DNA of 64,000 bases from Bradyrhizobium sp. WBAH42 (GCF_024585265.1 NZ_CP036533.1:2241001-2305000), one strand, 5' to 3'. Shown: positions 1 to 9,626, counted from the first letter of the stretch. Numbers and translations are program-made. Notes: generated by a model from the letters alone, not told the origin.

Positions 1-38
1 TTCGAAGCCGCGTTGGCTCTGACACGGTATTTTCGTCG

Positions 39-524
39 TTGAGCGATATGCCGCTAGAGCCGGCTGCCATCAGCTATGTGTTCACGCAGTTGGAGCTCTA
101 TGGAGACTTTGTAGTGTCAGTGATCAACAAAAGCTTCTTTGCTGCAAGGAATTCTCCAAAGAATTGGCATAGCAGAATTCACGGCGATACGGACATTAGA
201 GACGCGGCAAAATTGTTGCGAATGCGGAGCGCATTGGCCGCCCCGTTCCGTATGGAGGTAGACGATATTCCAATGTTTACCGTTGCAGAGGTTATTGAAC
301 TGAAGCGCGTCAGGAATGAGTTCGCACATGAGGGACGTTCGAGCGCAAATTTCGATGTTCTATTCTCTTACGCGGCGGACCTGATTTGCCAGATACACTT
401 CTGGGTCCTGGACGATGAGGAAATGATCATACGTTGGCCGTTTCGCGACGAGTCTGAGGAGGTCGATGATGCAAGGGAACTAAATGCCATGATCAAGGAG
501 ATGAAGCAGCGGGGTGAATGGTAG
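39..524 (+). CDS. HEPN/MltR-like small protein, possibly 5'-truncated by the window edge
   Basis: This small, mostly helical protein of about 161 residues has an R-x4-H signature (R92 to H97, in the context RNEFAH). That signature is typical of HEPN folds and of the related MltR/DUF4145 group. HEPN proteins are often toxin RNases or effectors in conflict systems, but the RNEFAH form also occurs in non-catalytic members, so RNase activity is inference. The start is uncertain: TTG at 39 and ATG at 48 are available, neither has a clear ribosome binding site, and the frame stays open to base 3, so the gene may begin outside the window. It converges with the HNH gene that follows. I cannot tell whether it belongs to the neighbouring defence-like module. 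Confidence 0.6.
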   Translation: MSDMPLEPAAISYVFTQLELYGDFVVSVINKSFFAARNSPKNWHSRIHGDTDIRDAAKLLRMRSALAAPFRMEVDDIPMFTVAEVIELKRVRNEFAHEGRSSANFDVLFSYAADLICQIHFWVLDDEEMIIRWPFRDESEEVDDARELNAMIKEMKQRGEW

Positions 525-711
525 TTGCCGGCCAGTCGCTTCTCCATGATCAGCATATGAGTGCGGCGAAACTCGGCCGCTGGCAGAGTTCTTCCATAAC
601 ATCTCATTTGGGAAAAGTGGCCTCGTTTATTACTGTATGCCCATACTCCGCGATCGACAAATCGTGCGAGCAGGCTTTGCGGTTTTATTGAGAGCAGGAG
701 CCCTTTAGCTC

Positions 712-1716
712 CTATGTTGGAGGTAACAAACTAATCCGCTTCCGAAAATCGCGCAGATAGGCCCTGGCGACTGCTGAATGAGGCGAAGTTGGCGCGGCCA
801 GTGATTGCATCTGATCCAGTATGCGACGCTGAAGTCGCTCGAGACGATCTGTTGCTCCAGCAAGTTCCGGTCGCGCAACCGTAACGTTAACCGCCGCGAG
901 ATCGCGAGACACCTCGCTGATGTCCAGAAATACGCTTTCGAGGAATCGAAGCTGCTGCAGCAGGCGCGCACGTTCCTGAACGAGGCGCAAACGATTCAGG
1001 CCGTAGACCTGAATCGAAACGGCTCCACGGATACTTACCCCTGCAGCCGCGGCGTGGTTGACAACAGCAGTAGTGTCCTCATCCGCTGCTGGCAAAACGG
1101 GGGCCGCTTGGGTTGCCCTGAGAACCGAAGCTGGATAGACGAGCCCCGCCGAACTGTCCCCGTGCACCCAATAGGCAAGGTGCTCGTCCGGTTCATCACG
1201 TGTAGGATCTAGAAGCAGCGGCTGCTCGGTAACCAAATCGTCTGGCTCATGCAAGGCTCGAGCGCCGAGCACCGGGAAGCTGTCCTGTTTCCCAGTTTGC
1301 ATTGCCTCATAGAGCACGGTCAGGGTTGCGGAGACGACTGGCGCGACTTGCTTCCGGCGGCGATTGCAATCAAGGCAGCTTGGAAGAAGGTTGGCCCAGT
1401 CGGCTGCTAGCCACCAGTAACCTGGATGGTTCGGTTCGCCCTCCACTCGGCCCTTCGGTCGATAATGTTCGACGTCAACGGGCGCTTGAAAAGCGTAGCG
1501 CGATTCGCAATACGCACATTTGCCGTGAAACAGCTCTTCCAGTCGTTTCTTTACGTTTTCGGCTTTGTACGCCTGAAATGGGAATGGCTTTCGTTTCACA
1601 TTTGGAGGAAGTACCTCCGCGATATGAGCGCGAACACGTTCAAGCTCCGTCCCTTTTTTGTTCCGCGCGCTTAGAGCTGCTGGCGGTGGCTTGTTTCCTC
1701 TCGGGACCTTGCGCAA
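712..1716 (-). CDS. HNH endonuclease, PtuB-like (Septu-type effector)
   Basis: About 334 residues. An HNH/McrA-type core lies near residues 65-120. It has a CxxC pair (C67, C70), an EHYRPK motif (E83, H84), an asparagine in the NLLPSC segment (N109) and a second CxxC pair (C114, C117) followed by N and basic residues. This arrangement matches the HNH family that includes PtuB of Septu and retron-linked effectors, which cut DNA or RNA with a partner ATPase. The start is TTG, placed 1 base past the stop of the ATPase gene, with a GGAG ribosome binding site inside the ATPase 3' end, so translation is almost certainly coupled. The active-site residues look intact. The C-terminal 200 residues were not recognised. 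HNH assignment is firm; the Septu link is inference from the ATPase neighbour. Confidence 0.85.
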   Translation of the reverse strand: MRKVPRGNKPPPAALSARNKKGTELERVRAHIAEVLPPNVKRKPFPFQAYKAENVKKRLEELFHGKCAYCESRYAFQAPVDVEHYRPKGRVEGEPNHPGYWWLAADWANLLPSCLDCNRRRKQVAPVVSATLTVLYEAMQTGKQDSFPVLGARALHEPDDLVTEQPLLLDPTRDEPDEHLAYWVHGDSSAGLVYPASVLRATQAAPVLPAADEDTTAVVNHAAAAGVSIRGAVSIQVYGLNRLRLVQERARLLQQLRFLESVFLDISEVSRDLAAVNVTVARPELAGATDRLERLQRRILDQMQSLAAPTSPHSAVARAYLRDFRKRISLLPPT

Positions 1717-1717
1717 G

Positions 1718-4039
1718 CTAATAGGACTCCAAAGCTTTCACGATAAACTCCCTCGTTTCGGCTTTGAGAGTTTCGAGCTGAGAAGATCGGAGAGTGCGTC
1801 GCCGTTTAATGTAGGTAAAGACCGCCTCCTCGACCAAACGTTGCACCTCTGACGAACCCAGCGGAAGCGCATCGGCAACCTCTCTGCGGAGACTCGTGAG
1901 CGTAATCTGTTCAGAATCGGTGAGCCTTTCACCATTCGCTTCACGTGCAATCAAGTCTCCGAGTTTAGCAAGATTGAGTTCGGCCGCCGGCGAGTCGGTG
2001 CTGAACATAGAAAAGAAGTCCGAAGTTAAGAGTTGCTCTACTGTGAGGTTCTCAACATTTGGAAGCGATAGCACGGGCTCGACAAAGACTGGGAGATCGT
2101 CTGCTTCTGCTGCCTCCGCCTTTAGGGTGCGATTGAAGACCGCTACCTCTTGATCGTGCATACCTCGTAGACACAGCGGATCGTGGGTCGTCGCAATTAT
2201 CGTGGCCTTCGGAAGCACTCTCCGCAGTGCTGCCATGATTTGCATCTTCCACCGCGGGTGAAGATGAGCCTCGACTTCATCGATAAGAAGGACGGCCTCC
2301 ATCTCTCCAAAGCTCTTTCGTTCTGAGCGAGGTTGAAGGGCGATCAGCCCGGCTAGAACGTCGCAGACCATCGCAAGTACGGAGCGAAAGCCGGACGAAA
2401 CGACTTTCAGGGGTGTGCTGATCAGTCGTTCTTCCGGACCGCTCCCGAACTTGGTGATGATCAGGCACCGCCGATTATCAACATCGCGCTTCACGACTTC
2501 GAAGTCGCCCTCGATAATCAGAATGCGCTGGAGAGCGCGAACGACCATTGCGAATTGATCATCGGGCAAGCCGAGCAACCATTCCTCAGGGTTAGCTAGC
2601 AAGGAATCTGATTTAAAGAGCGTAACGATGTGGCCCTTTGGGGGCTTCTTCGGCGAACGGCTTGCATACTGCCTAAACGCGCCGTAAGCGAAAACAGGTG
2701 GCAGATTGTCAGTGGCGCCAAGCTCTGCAAAGTGACCGCTGATTGCCAAGGTAAGTTCGCTGCCATCTTCGAAGTTAAGACGCACACTGGCCGTTCCTGG
2801 CGAGCCTAAGCCCTCTGATCCCATTAGTGTCGGGTCCAGGATGAAGCTGATTGGTGAGCGCGCGACCGAACTTCGCGTACGGTCATCGGTCAGCGCTAAT
2901 GCAACGGCCTCTAAGATCGAGCTCTTGCCGGCCGCATTCTCGCCGAGGATGAGGAGCGCTGATGCCTCTGCCTCCCGTCCCACGCTGGCGTCTTGAGTAA
3001 TCGGCGCCGGGAGCGTCAATTCCAAATTCTCGAGTGCCTTGAAGTTCTTGACATGAACGCCAACTAGTCTCCGTGGTTCGCCCCGGGCAGGAGGGCGAGG
3101 CACTGTAGCTCGCTCTACAGGTCCTCGGACATCCTGCAGCGCGTCTCGGATCGCTAGCCGTCCAATGGGTGTGCTCCAGATGCGCTCTATCACGATTGCG
3201 ATCTGATCGGACCGGAAGCGAAATGACTGGTCGAGCCGGCGTCCAATTCTGTCTAGAACCCTCCGGAGCAACAGATTCCAGGCGCCGCCGTATTCAAGAG
3301 ACGGGAAGTCGAAGACGTTGGGAGGTATCCCACGTTCCAATTCGCTCAGAAGCAATTGAACATGAGACTCAAAGGTCGTCCCCCTGGAAGCGACAAGTTC
3401 TGGTCGATCAAGATTGAAGACCGCGATCGTCTGGGCACCCAATCGGGAGAACGCCTGAACGTCGCCAGAACGACTAAAGCTTAGGTGGTTAGCAAAGCTC
3501 CGATCCTTGCAAGGGTCGAGAAGCTGTCGACGGTCGCGATGAGGCCATCTCCAGAGGCCATAGTTCTCATTCGTGAAGGCCTCAAGTTCTGCCGTGGTTG
3601 GCAGTGGACCGCGATCCAGTCTGTCTACGGGAAACTGGTTACGGGCGGCCATCGCGCATGCGCTACAAACAGCATAGACGTTCCCCCAGTCCGTCCTGAG
3701 CCATGCATAATAAAGGTGCGCAAACTCTGACTTGGCCAGGGGTTCGGCCTCCTCTGCTGGCCTGAAAAGTCGGGCATTAAGAGGGGCACGGCTCTCGCAG
3801 AAGGCGCATTTGCCCTTGAAGAGCCGGTCGAGTGCCGAAAGGATCTCCTCTTGCGCGAGATGAAACTGCCAAGAAGGCGGCTTGGTCTGCGAGAGCCGCT
3901 GCGAACTCTCTCGCATGTGTCGCAGGAGTTCGTTCCGTTCGGCCTGCGCGGCCTTGCTTTGGAAAGGTGGCGGCGGGGGCATCAGGCCCCGGTCAATATA
4001 CTGCACGTTTCCCCATCCAATTTTAACTCTCGCGAGCAA
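1718..4039 (-). CDS. SMC/AAA-type ATPase with degenerate N-terminal HNH domain (PtuA-like)
   Basis: About 773 residues in two parts. Residues 60-130 repeat the layout of the neighbouring HNH protein (CAFCES, then FRP, then CSAC). The E-H pair is lost, replaced by R and L before FRP, so the zinc ligands remain but catalysis is unlikely. Residues 325-640 form an ABC/SMC-like ATPase: Walker A GENAAGKSS at 366-374, a weak signature near 548-556, Walker B with IDEVEAHLHP at 586-595, and an H-loop with TTHD at 617-620. This is the PtuA/AAA_21-type core. TTG at 4039 is the longest start; the segment before the PPPPP stretch resembles the HNH protein N-terminus, which favours an early start. It is first in a two-gene operon and divergent from the GHKL gene. 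Confidence 0.85.
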   Translation of the reverse strand: MLARVKIGWGNVQYIDRGLMPPPPPFQSKAAQAERNELLRHMRESSQRLSQTKPPSWQFHLAQEEILSALDRLFKGKCAFCESRAPLNARLFRPAEEAEPLAKSEFAHLYYAWLRTDWGNVYAVCSACAMAARNQFPVDRLDRGPLPTTAELEAFTNENYGLWRWPHRDRRQLLDPCKDRSFANHLSFSRSGDVQAFSRLGAQTIAVFNLDRPELVASRGTTFESHVQLLLSELERGIPPNVFDFPSLEYGGAWNLLLRRVLDRIGRRLDQSFRFRSDQIAIVIERIWSTPIGRLAIRDALQDVRGPVERATVPRPPARGEPRRLVGVHVKNFKALENLELTLPAPITQDASVGREAEASALLILGENAAGKSSILEAVALALTDDRTRSSVARSPISFILDPTLMGSEGLGSPGTASVRLNFEDGSELTLAISGHFAELGATDNLPPVFAYGAFRQYASRSPKKPPKGHIVTLFKSDSLLANPEEWLLGLPDDQFAMVVRALQRILIIEGDFEVVKRDVDNRRCLIITKFGSGPEERLISTPLKVVSSGFRSVLAMVCDVLAGLIALQPRSERKSFGEMEAVLLIDEVEAHLHPRWKMQIMAALRRVLPKATIIATTHDPLCLRGMHDQEVAVFNRTLKAEAAEADDLPVFVEPVLSLPNVENLTVEQLLTSDFFSMFSTDSPAAELNLAKLGDLIAREANGERLTDSEQITLTSLRREVADALPLGSSEVQRLVEEAVFTYIKRRRTLRSSQLETLKAETREFIVKALESY

Positions 4040-4091
4040 TTATCTTCCATACCCGCTATACAAGCAAGGAATTGGTCTTGGGGGGCTTGTG

Positions 4092-5663
4092 ATGAAGCGC
4101 CAAGTGGGAAAGTTGGACGCGGTGCCGTCTAAGCGGCTCTTTCTCTCAATCATTGCTGACTATGATCTAAACAAGTCGATCTGCGAACTCGTCGACAACG
4201 GGTTTGATGTTTGGACTCGCGCCGGCCGGAAAAATCCCATCAACATACGGCTTTGGCTTAATGAGGAGCAAGGTACCATCCGTGTTGAAGATGATGCCGG
4301 TGGTCTGCCTCGAAGTGAACTGCGTTTCATTGTCGGGCCGGGGCAATCCGGATCCTCATCAACCGATGAGACCATCGGGATATTCGGTGTCGGCACCAAG
4401 CGTGCCGTGGTGGCACTGGCAGAAGACATCACTATTCGAACCCGGCACGGCTCAGGCGATACATACCAGGTTGAGTTCGACGAGACATGGCTTAATGACG
4501 ATGACTGGGAGCTGCCGCTCTTCAGCAGCGATAGTATTGCAGCAAGAACAACTCAGGTCGAGCTTCAGAAATTGCGTGTGAAACTCACGAACGAGTCTAT
4601 CGAACTCCTTCGGAGCCATCTCGGCGCGACGTACGGGAAGTTTCTTATACTTCCTGGCGTATCGCTTCAATTGAATGGCAAGCCGGTAGGGCCGCGCTTT
4701 TTCGATGACTGGTCGTTCCCGCCCCACTATGGCCCGCGACGCTATACCGGTAAGTTGAAAACTCCGAAGAAGCGGCTTGTGGAGGTCGAGGTTCTTGCAG
4801 GACTCAGCAGTGAGTCTAGTCCGGCAGCGGGCGAGTATGGGGTCTATTTCTATTGCAATGACCGACTCGTAGCTCCCGCTATGAAGAGCTTTGACGTTGG
4901 GTTTACGCGCGGCCAAGCCGGTCTTCCGCACCCCAAGGTGTCGCTGACAAAGGTAATCGTATCGCTTCGTGGCGACGCCAGTGAAATGCCTTGGAACAGC
5001 AGCAAGTCGGACGTCAGCACGAAACACCATGTCTTTACAGCGCTGCACGATTGGCTGGTCACAGTAGTGGCAGACTACGCCCGTATATCCCGCACTTGGA
5101 TGGGGGAATGGCCCGACAAGGTATTTGCATACGGCACAGGCAAGATCGTGGACGTGCCGATCGCCGATTTTCTCACGGCGCGGAAGTCCTTCCTTCCTGA
5201 TGCGCCGAAGTCTCGGCCGAGACTTGCCGAGCGTATGGCCGCCAAGAACCAACGGCTGGCCAAGCGCAAGCCGTGGGTGAAGGGACTCTACGAAGGCATG
5301 GTTGCTGCGACGACTGTCGCCAAACAACCGCTCGAAAACGCAAACTGGTTCGCATTCAACTTACTTGATCTTACCCTGACGGCGGCGTTACGCGCGTACT
5401 TAGTGAATGAATTGGAGCCCGGCGCTAAAGAAAGGGAGTTGAAGACACTTTTGCCGCGCGCACCGCGGGTCCCCGCGGGCCTTAAAACCGCTGTCGCACT
5501 GCCTGACGAAGTCTGGGTGCAGATTGAGAACATAGCAAGAAGGAGGGAAGATCTCACCTACGGGCGGGCGGACCCGATGATTAGCGATACCGAACTTCGG
5601 GAGGCAGAAGATTTGGTAAAGTCAGTGCTGATAAAGCTTCACCGCATTCATTTGGACGAGTAA
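4092..5663 (+). CDS. GHKL ATPase (MORC/Hsp90-like) protein
   Basis: About 523 residues. An N-terminal Bergerat-fold ATPase is clear: N-box ELVDN at 32-36, G1 box with DDAGG at 67-71, and G2 box GIFGVGTKRA near 96-105. Such domains occur in Hsp90, MutL, MORC and topoisomerase VI subunits and work as ATP-driven clamps. The short D-x-GG form and lack of kinase domains suggest MORC/Hsp90-like rather than histidine kinase. The C-terminal 200 residues were not recognised. ATG at 4092 is preferred because the in-frame sequence upstream reads back through the start of the divergent gene. It shares a short intergenic space (about 50 bases) with the HNH-ATPase operon, so the three genes may form one defence-like module. 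That grouping is inference. Confidence 0.8.
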   Translation: MKRQVGKLDAVPSKRLFLSIIADYDLNKSICELVDNGFDVWTRAGRKNPINIRLWLNEEQGTIRVEDDAGGLPRSELRFIVGPGQSGSSSTDETIGIFGVGTKRAVVALAEDITIRTRHGSGDTYQVEFDETWLNDDDWELPLFSSDSIAARTTQVELQKLRVKLTNESIELLRSHLGATYGKFLILPGVSLQLNGKPVGPRFFDDWSFPPHYGPRRYTGKLKTPKKRLVEVEVLAGLSSESSPAAGEYGVYFYCNDRLVAPAMKSFDVGFTRGQAGLPHPKVSLTKVIVSLRGDASEMPWNSSKSDVSTKHHVFTALHDWLVTVVADYARISRTWMGEWPDKVFAYGTGKIVDVPIADFLTARKSFLPDAPKSRPRLAERMAAKNQRLAKRKPWVKGLYEGMVAATTVAKQPLENANWFAFNLLDLTLTAALRAYLVNELEPGAKERELKTLLPRAPRVPAGLKTAVALPDEVWVQIENIARRREDLTYGRADPMISDTELREAEDLVKSVLIKLHRIHLDE

Positions 5664-6144
5664 GTGAGGGGCTTCGGTACGCCCAAGCCCCCCGATGCCA
5701 TGCTGTCACAGCACTCCAGCGTCCCATATGTTACGATCAATGTGATCAGTTGACTGTGCAAGTGCGCCACAGCAAACCGCTACCACACTTCGAACGGGGC
5801 CCTTTGGCCGGCTTCTTCCACAACAACTGATAGGCGAATGCGCGGCAACTACGGCAAATTAGTATTTCCGCTTCACTTGGCACTCCTTGCTGAACTTGCG
5901 AAGGGCCTTCATGGGAGAATTCAGGAGCCGCCAATTAGATCAACGGGCCGTCAAGGAGCTGTGTCGTAAGACGCGGGAGGCTCAATACTTGGGTCGAGAG
6001 AGTTCGGCTGGCAGTCTGTGCTGTACAGAGCCTCTATGACATTTGCGATGCAGCGTAAAATGGCCGAAGCGGTAGATTTTCGTCTTCCACTCCGGGTTGA
6101 GGTGTGGCTCTATTCAATTTCGGAGTACAGGAGGGCCCCCGAAA
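5664..6144. other. Intergenic region between GHKL gene and the large membrane protein gene
   Basis: About 480 bases with no convincing gene. It holds the weak hairpin just after the GHKL stop and, at 5813-5838, one copy of a short motif (TTCTTCCAYAACA followed by a GCGA-containing tail) that recurs after other island genes (8297-8321 and 18355-18379, with shorter matches at 589-603 and 28198-28214). A good ribosome binding site (AGGAGGG near 6128-6134) closes the region. Confidence 0.5.
5668..5691 (+). terminator. Weak terminator-like hairpin after the GHKL gene
   Basis: A 7-base-pair stem (GGGGCTT at 5668-5674 with AAGCCCC at 5685-5691) starts 4 bases after the stop of the GHKL gene. No T-run follows, so it may be only a 3' stabilising hairpin. 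Confidence 0.3.
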
Positions 6145-8265
6145 ATGAACCTGACGCCGACGCTTCTCACGTTCTGCTACGTCAAGGATGCGTTCGATAA
6201 GAGCGGAGATCTTATGCTAGGTCTTGCTCCGCTGTTCCTTCCTATCGCCCTCAAGCTCCAGGGAAAGGAGTTTGAGCCATCCGAGTTCGTCCGTGAGGTT
6301 CAAAGCTTCTATGGCATCTCGATGCCGGAGCCGGTTGCTGAAGAGCTAGCCGTTCGTCTTCACAAGGCGGGCTATCTGCGTGCCGAAGCTGCCGGTCCGC
6401 ATGTGCAAATGTTCTTCTACAAAGACGACTACAACGATATTCAAAGATCGACGACGCCTGACGTATCGGCGGTTGAAGTGGAAGTTGACGCCCTAATTAG
6501 GCACGTGCGCAACGAGTTTCGTCGAGTGTTTCCAGAGCAGGAAGAGTACGGGATCGAGGAACAAATTCTCAGTGCATTAGCAAATCTGAACTTTTCGAAG
6601 GAGCTTGGTGAGAGTCGAAACAGTGAACCGGAGCCAGCCGAAATCGAAAAGGATGGAAAAGAAGCTCAAGCCATTCGTATCATTGTAGCGGAATACATTT
6701 TCGAGGCAAAGGCAGCGGATGCCAGCCGGTTCAGCGCTCTATTGTCGATAGCGAGCGGCGCCCTTCTCGCTCAAGTCGTGACAACCATAAAAAATCCTCC
6801 TCCAAGAGGGGCGGTTGCGAGGCAACTTACGGTCTTCTTCGACACCCCGATGGTTCTTCAATACTTGGGATTTGATGGTGTTGAGAAGCAAGCGGCGGTC
6901 TCCCAAATCATCGACTCTCTGAAGCAAATCAATGCTCAATACGGAGTGTATAGGAAGAATATAGACGAAATGCAGACCCTTCTCAGGGCTGTGGTCGATT
7001 CGATAGACGCTCGCGGCTACGCCGAGATGGAAATCGGAAGACGAATAACCGCGTCTTCGCTTCTTCGGACGAGAGCCCGGGAGATCCTACAAAATCCGGA
7101 TGGATCGATAAAGAAGGCGGGACTAAGGATCGTGGATCCGAGCGGGTTCAGCGAGAAGGTAAAGTCGGCAGTGCCTAGCCGGTTCGAGCTGCGGCTTACG
7201 GAAAGGATTCGCCCGATGGGAAAAGTCGCTTCTCGTGAAGTTGACGCAAGCGCTATTTGCGACACAGTTCGCCAGAGGCAAGACAATAGAGCGTCTGATT
7301 TTCTAAAGGCCTTTGCGATTTTCGTGTCTCCAAACGCGTCCTTGATCCATGTTTCCGAGCATGAGCTGCGAGAATCGGGATTATTGCTTGGTGGTGAAAT
7401 CAGCTACGCGCTGACGATGGCGCAGTTCTCGGGAATTTTGTGGATTGCTATCGGCGCGGGCGGCGTTGATCTGCCCATGAAAATACTTCTCGCGAATTGC
7501 GTATCCGCGTTGGCAACCAATAATGCGATCGTCGAGAAGATGCGAGAAATCGTATCGTCTCTTGGAGAAGAGGAGGCTAGAGAATTCGAGGGAATTATTG
7601 CGAACGATCGGTGTGCTTATTACCTCACAAAGCTCACTATCGGCGGTCCGGTTCTCTTAACGAAGGAGACCGGCCTGCAAGTATTCGAGGAGCTGCGGAG
7701 GCGCGTCGTTCTTGATGCAGAAAAGATCGCCGCTGAGAAATATGCCAAGGAACTAGCCGAGAAGGACCAAGAGCATGCTCTCAGAATCGATCAGCTGTCC
7801 GCAGAGTTTGCCGAAGAGCGGGACAGGGCCCGCTCAGCGTTCGAGACCGCTCAAGCTGCGTTCTCAAGACTGGAAACCAAGTTCGAGGGACTTGAGCAAG
7901 AAGTAAAGGTAGTCTCGAATCAGAGGGAATCGGCGCAGAACACGCTAGTTGGATTGTGTAGGCAATACAGGCGAAAGGTGGAGTTTGCTTGGTCGATGAC
8001 GTTCGCAACGCTTACCGGACTTCTGGGATTTGTGGCTGGTCAGGTCGGAAGCTCTGGTGGACTACCATTTTGGGTGACTGCCATTATTGGTGTCCTGTGC
8101 GGCGCGCTCGGATTTCACATAGTTCCGAACTTTATATTCGGTGGGTTTATCGAAAGGCGTGGCGAGCAGGCCTTCTTAAGGAAGGCAAGGATGCTCGGTA
8201 TCGAGCCTCTGGCTCAAGGGATACTAGAAATGGAGCAAAAGAGCGTGACCCGGACGTCCAAGTAA
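6145..8265 (+). CDS. Large protein with possible PIN-like core, coiled coil and C-terminal membrane hairpin
   Basis: About 706 residues, family not recognised. The middle (near residue 230) has FFDTPMVLQYLGF followed by a helical stretch, which recalls the first acidic strand of PIN-like nucleases; this is tentative. Residues 520-600 are a charged coiled coil rich in E, K, A and R. Two hydrophobic segments, near 614-632 and 638-662, form a membrane hairpin just before the basic C-terminus. No signal peptide is seen, so most of the protein should be cytoplasmic and tethered to the inner membrane. ATG at 6145 is chosen because AGGAGGG stands about 10 bases before it; an earlier in-frame start at 6097 has no such site. 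It stands alone between two defence-like modules. Confidence 0.65.
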   Translation: MNLTPTLLTFCYVKDAFDKSGDLMLGLAPLFLPIALKLQGKEFEPSEFVREVQSFYGISMPEPVAEELAVRLHKAGYLRAEAAGPHVQMFFYKDDYNDIQRSTTPDVSAVEVEVDALIRHVRNEFRRVFPEQEEYGIEEQILSALANLNFSKELGESRNSEPEPAEIEKDGKEAQAIRIIVAEYIFEAKAADASRFSALLSIASGALLAQVVTTIKNPPPRGAVARQLTVFFDTPMVLQYLGFDGVEKQAAVSQIIDSLKQINAQYGVYRKNIDEMQTLLRAVVDSIDARGYAEMEIGRRITASSLLRTRAREILQNPDGSIKKAGLRIVDPSGFSEKVKSAVPSRFELRLTERIRPMGKVASREVDASAICDTVRQRQDNRASDFLKAFAIFVSPNASLIHVSEHELRESGLLLGGEISYALTMAQFSGILWIAIGAGGVDLPMKILLANCVSALATNNAIVEKMREIVSSLGEEEAREFEGIIANDRCAYYLTKLTIGGPVLLTKETGLQVFEELRRRVVLDAEKIAAEKYAKELAEKDQEHALRIDQLSAEFAEERDRARSAFETAQAAFSRLETKFEGLEQEVKVVSNQRESAQNTLVGLCRQYRRKVEFAWSMTFATLTGLLGFVAGQVGSSGGLPFWVTAIIGVLCGALGFHIVPNFIFGGFIERRGEQAFLRKARMLGIEPLAQGILEMEQKSVTRTSK

Positions 8266-8522
8266 ATCACCTCTTAGAGCTCAGCCATTGGTCGACTTCT
8301 TCCATAACAATGGATATGCGACCGATCGTCTCAGCAGCCTAGGGTGTGCGCCGCAGCGCAGCCACACGATTGGAAGTTTGATCGTGCCCTGCATTTTGCT
8401 TGCGTCAACTTTCAACTAATGTTCAACTACAGATAGATGTGAAATGTGGTCACTTTAACTTTGGTTCGTATTGGCCCGCCGGATTTTCCCAGGGCGTCAT
8501 TTTATTGCAGTGGACGCGCTAG

Positions 8523-9626
8523 ATGGCTCTTTCGGAGACCGCTGATCGCGGAAAGCCAGCCCTGGCACTATCAGGTGGCGGGTTTCGCGCAACCCTCTTT
8601 CACTTGGGCTCCCTGAAGCGCTTAAACGAACTCAGATATCTCTCCAGGTTTGAGCGGATTTCAAACGTCTCTGGCGGGTCGATCGCAGCAGGGATGCTAG
8701 CGGCCGCATGGCCACGGCTGAAATTTGTTGACGGACACTGTTCAAACCTTGAAGCCGAAATCATCCAACCGCTGCGTACGTTTTGCCGACGTGAAATCGA
8801 TGTCCAATCCATAGGCTGGGGCGCAATCCTGCCCGGCAAGTCGATCGGCGATGTCCTGACGGACGTCTATGACGCGCTGTTCGCAGGCGCGGGCGTTGAG
8901 AACTTGCCTGACAAGCCTCAGTTCGTTTTTAACGCCACTAATCTACAGACCGGACGTCTGGTGAGAATTCAGAAAGCACGGCTGGCGGACTATTCTATCG
9001 GGGAGGTGCCTAACCCCAAAATGCGGCTAGCGGTCGCGGTCGCGGCCTCTAGCGCCTTTCCGCCCGTGCTGTCGCCCATTATCATAGACTTGTCGGAGGC
9101 AAATTGGATGGATCGGGCGGGGACCTCGCATTTCGGGGACCTTCGCTACATGGCCCAATTGTCCCTGACAGATGGTGGGGCCTACGATAATCTTGGTCTT
9201 GAAACGGTCGACTCTTTTTCGACGATCGTAGTGAGTGACGCCGGCGCTCCATTCTCGACCACCGAAGAAGCCAGCTCACTTTGGCCAAAGCAGGCTATGC
9301 GCGCGCTCGATATTGCGACCGATCAGTCCCGCGCCCTCCGTAAGCGCCTGCTCCACGCAGAATGCCAAGCGACCGGCAGGAAGTATGCCTATGCCGGCAT
9401 CGACTCCGATCCGCGGGCTTATCCGGCGTCGCGACTACTCAACAGCAACGCCGCCGTGACAGACCCGCTCGCCCGCATGCGAACCCGTCTAAATCCATTT
9501 TCCGACGAGGAGCAGGGCCGCCTGATCAACTGGGGCTGGTACGTCATGGATCTCGCAATGCGGAGCTATGTTCTGTCCGATCAGAGCGCTCCTCAAGCGT
9601 GGCCATTGCCGGAGTGGTCGCTTTAG
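8523..9626 (+). CDS. Patatin-like phospholipase
   Basis: About 367 residues with a patatin fold. The oxyanion loop GGGFR is at 18-22, the nucleophile elbow NVSGGS at 48-53 (likely Ser50), and the DGG of the Ser-Asp dyad at 216-218. Patatins release fatty acids from membrane lipids; CapV-type members are immune effectors. No signal peptide or membrane segment is seen, so it is probably cytoplasmic and acts on the inner leaflet. The gene starts about 85 bases before the trypsin-PLD gene on the same strand and is probably the first member of a five-gene cassette. The ribosome binding site before ATG 8523 is poor. The elbow has N in place of the usual first G, seen in some bacterial members. Confidence 0.85.
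   Translation: MALSETADRGKPALALSGGGFRATLFHLGSLKRLNELRYLSRFERISNVSGGSIAAGMLAAAWPRLKFVDGHCSNLEAEIIQPLRTFCRREIDVQSIGWGAILPGKSIGDVLTDVYDALFAGAGVENLPDKPQFVFNATNLQTGRLVRIQKARLADYSIGEVPNPKMRLAVAVAASSAFPPVLSPIIIDLSEANWMDRAGTSHFGDLRYMAQLSLTDGGAYDNLGLETVDSFSTIVVSDAGAPFSTTEEASSLWPKQAMRALDIATDQSRALRKRLLHAECQATGRKYAYAGIDSDPRAYPASRLLNSNAAVTDPLARMRTRLNPFSDEEQGRLINWGWYVMDLAMRSYVLSDQSAPQAWPLPEWSL

Noticed and set aside
1302..1721. Plus-strand frames opposite the HNH nuclease gene
   Set aside because: The minus strand holds the HNH motifs in order; the plus frames have none.
4452..5327. A 291-codon open frame opposite the GHKL gene
   Set aside because: The plus-strand gene has clear GHKL motifs; the minus-strand product has none.
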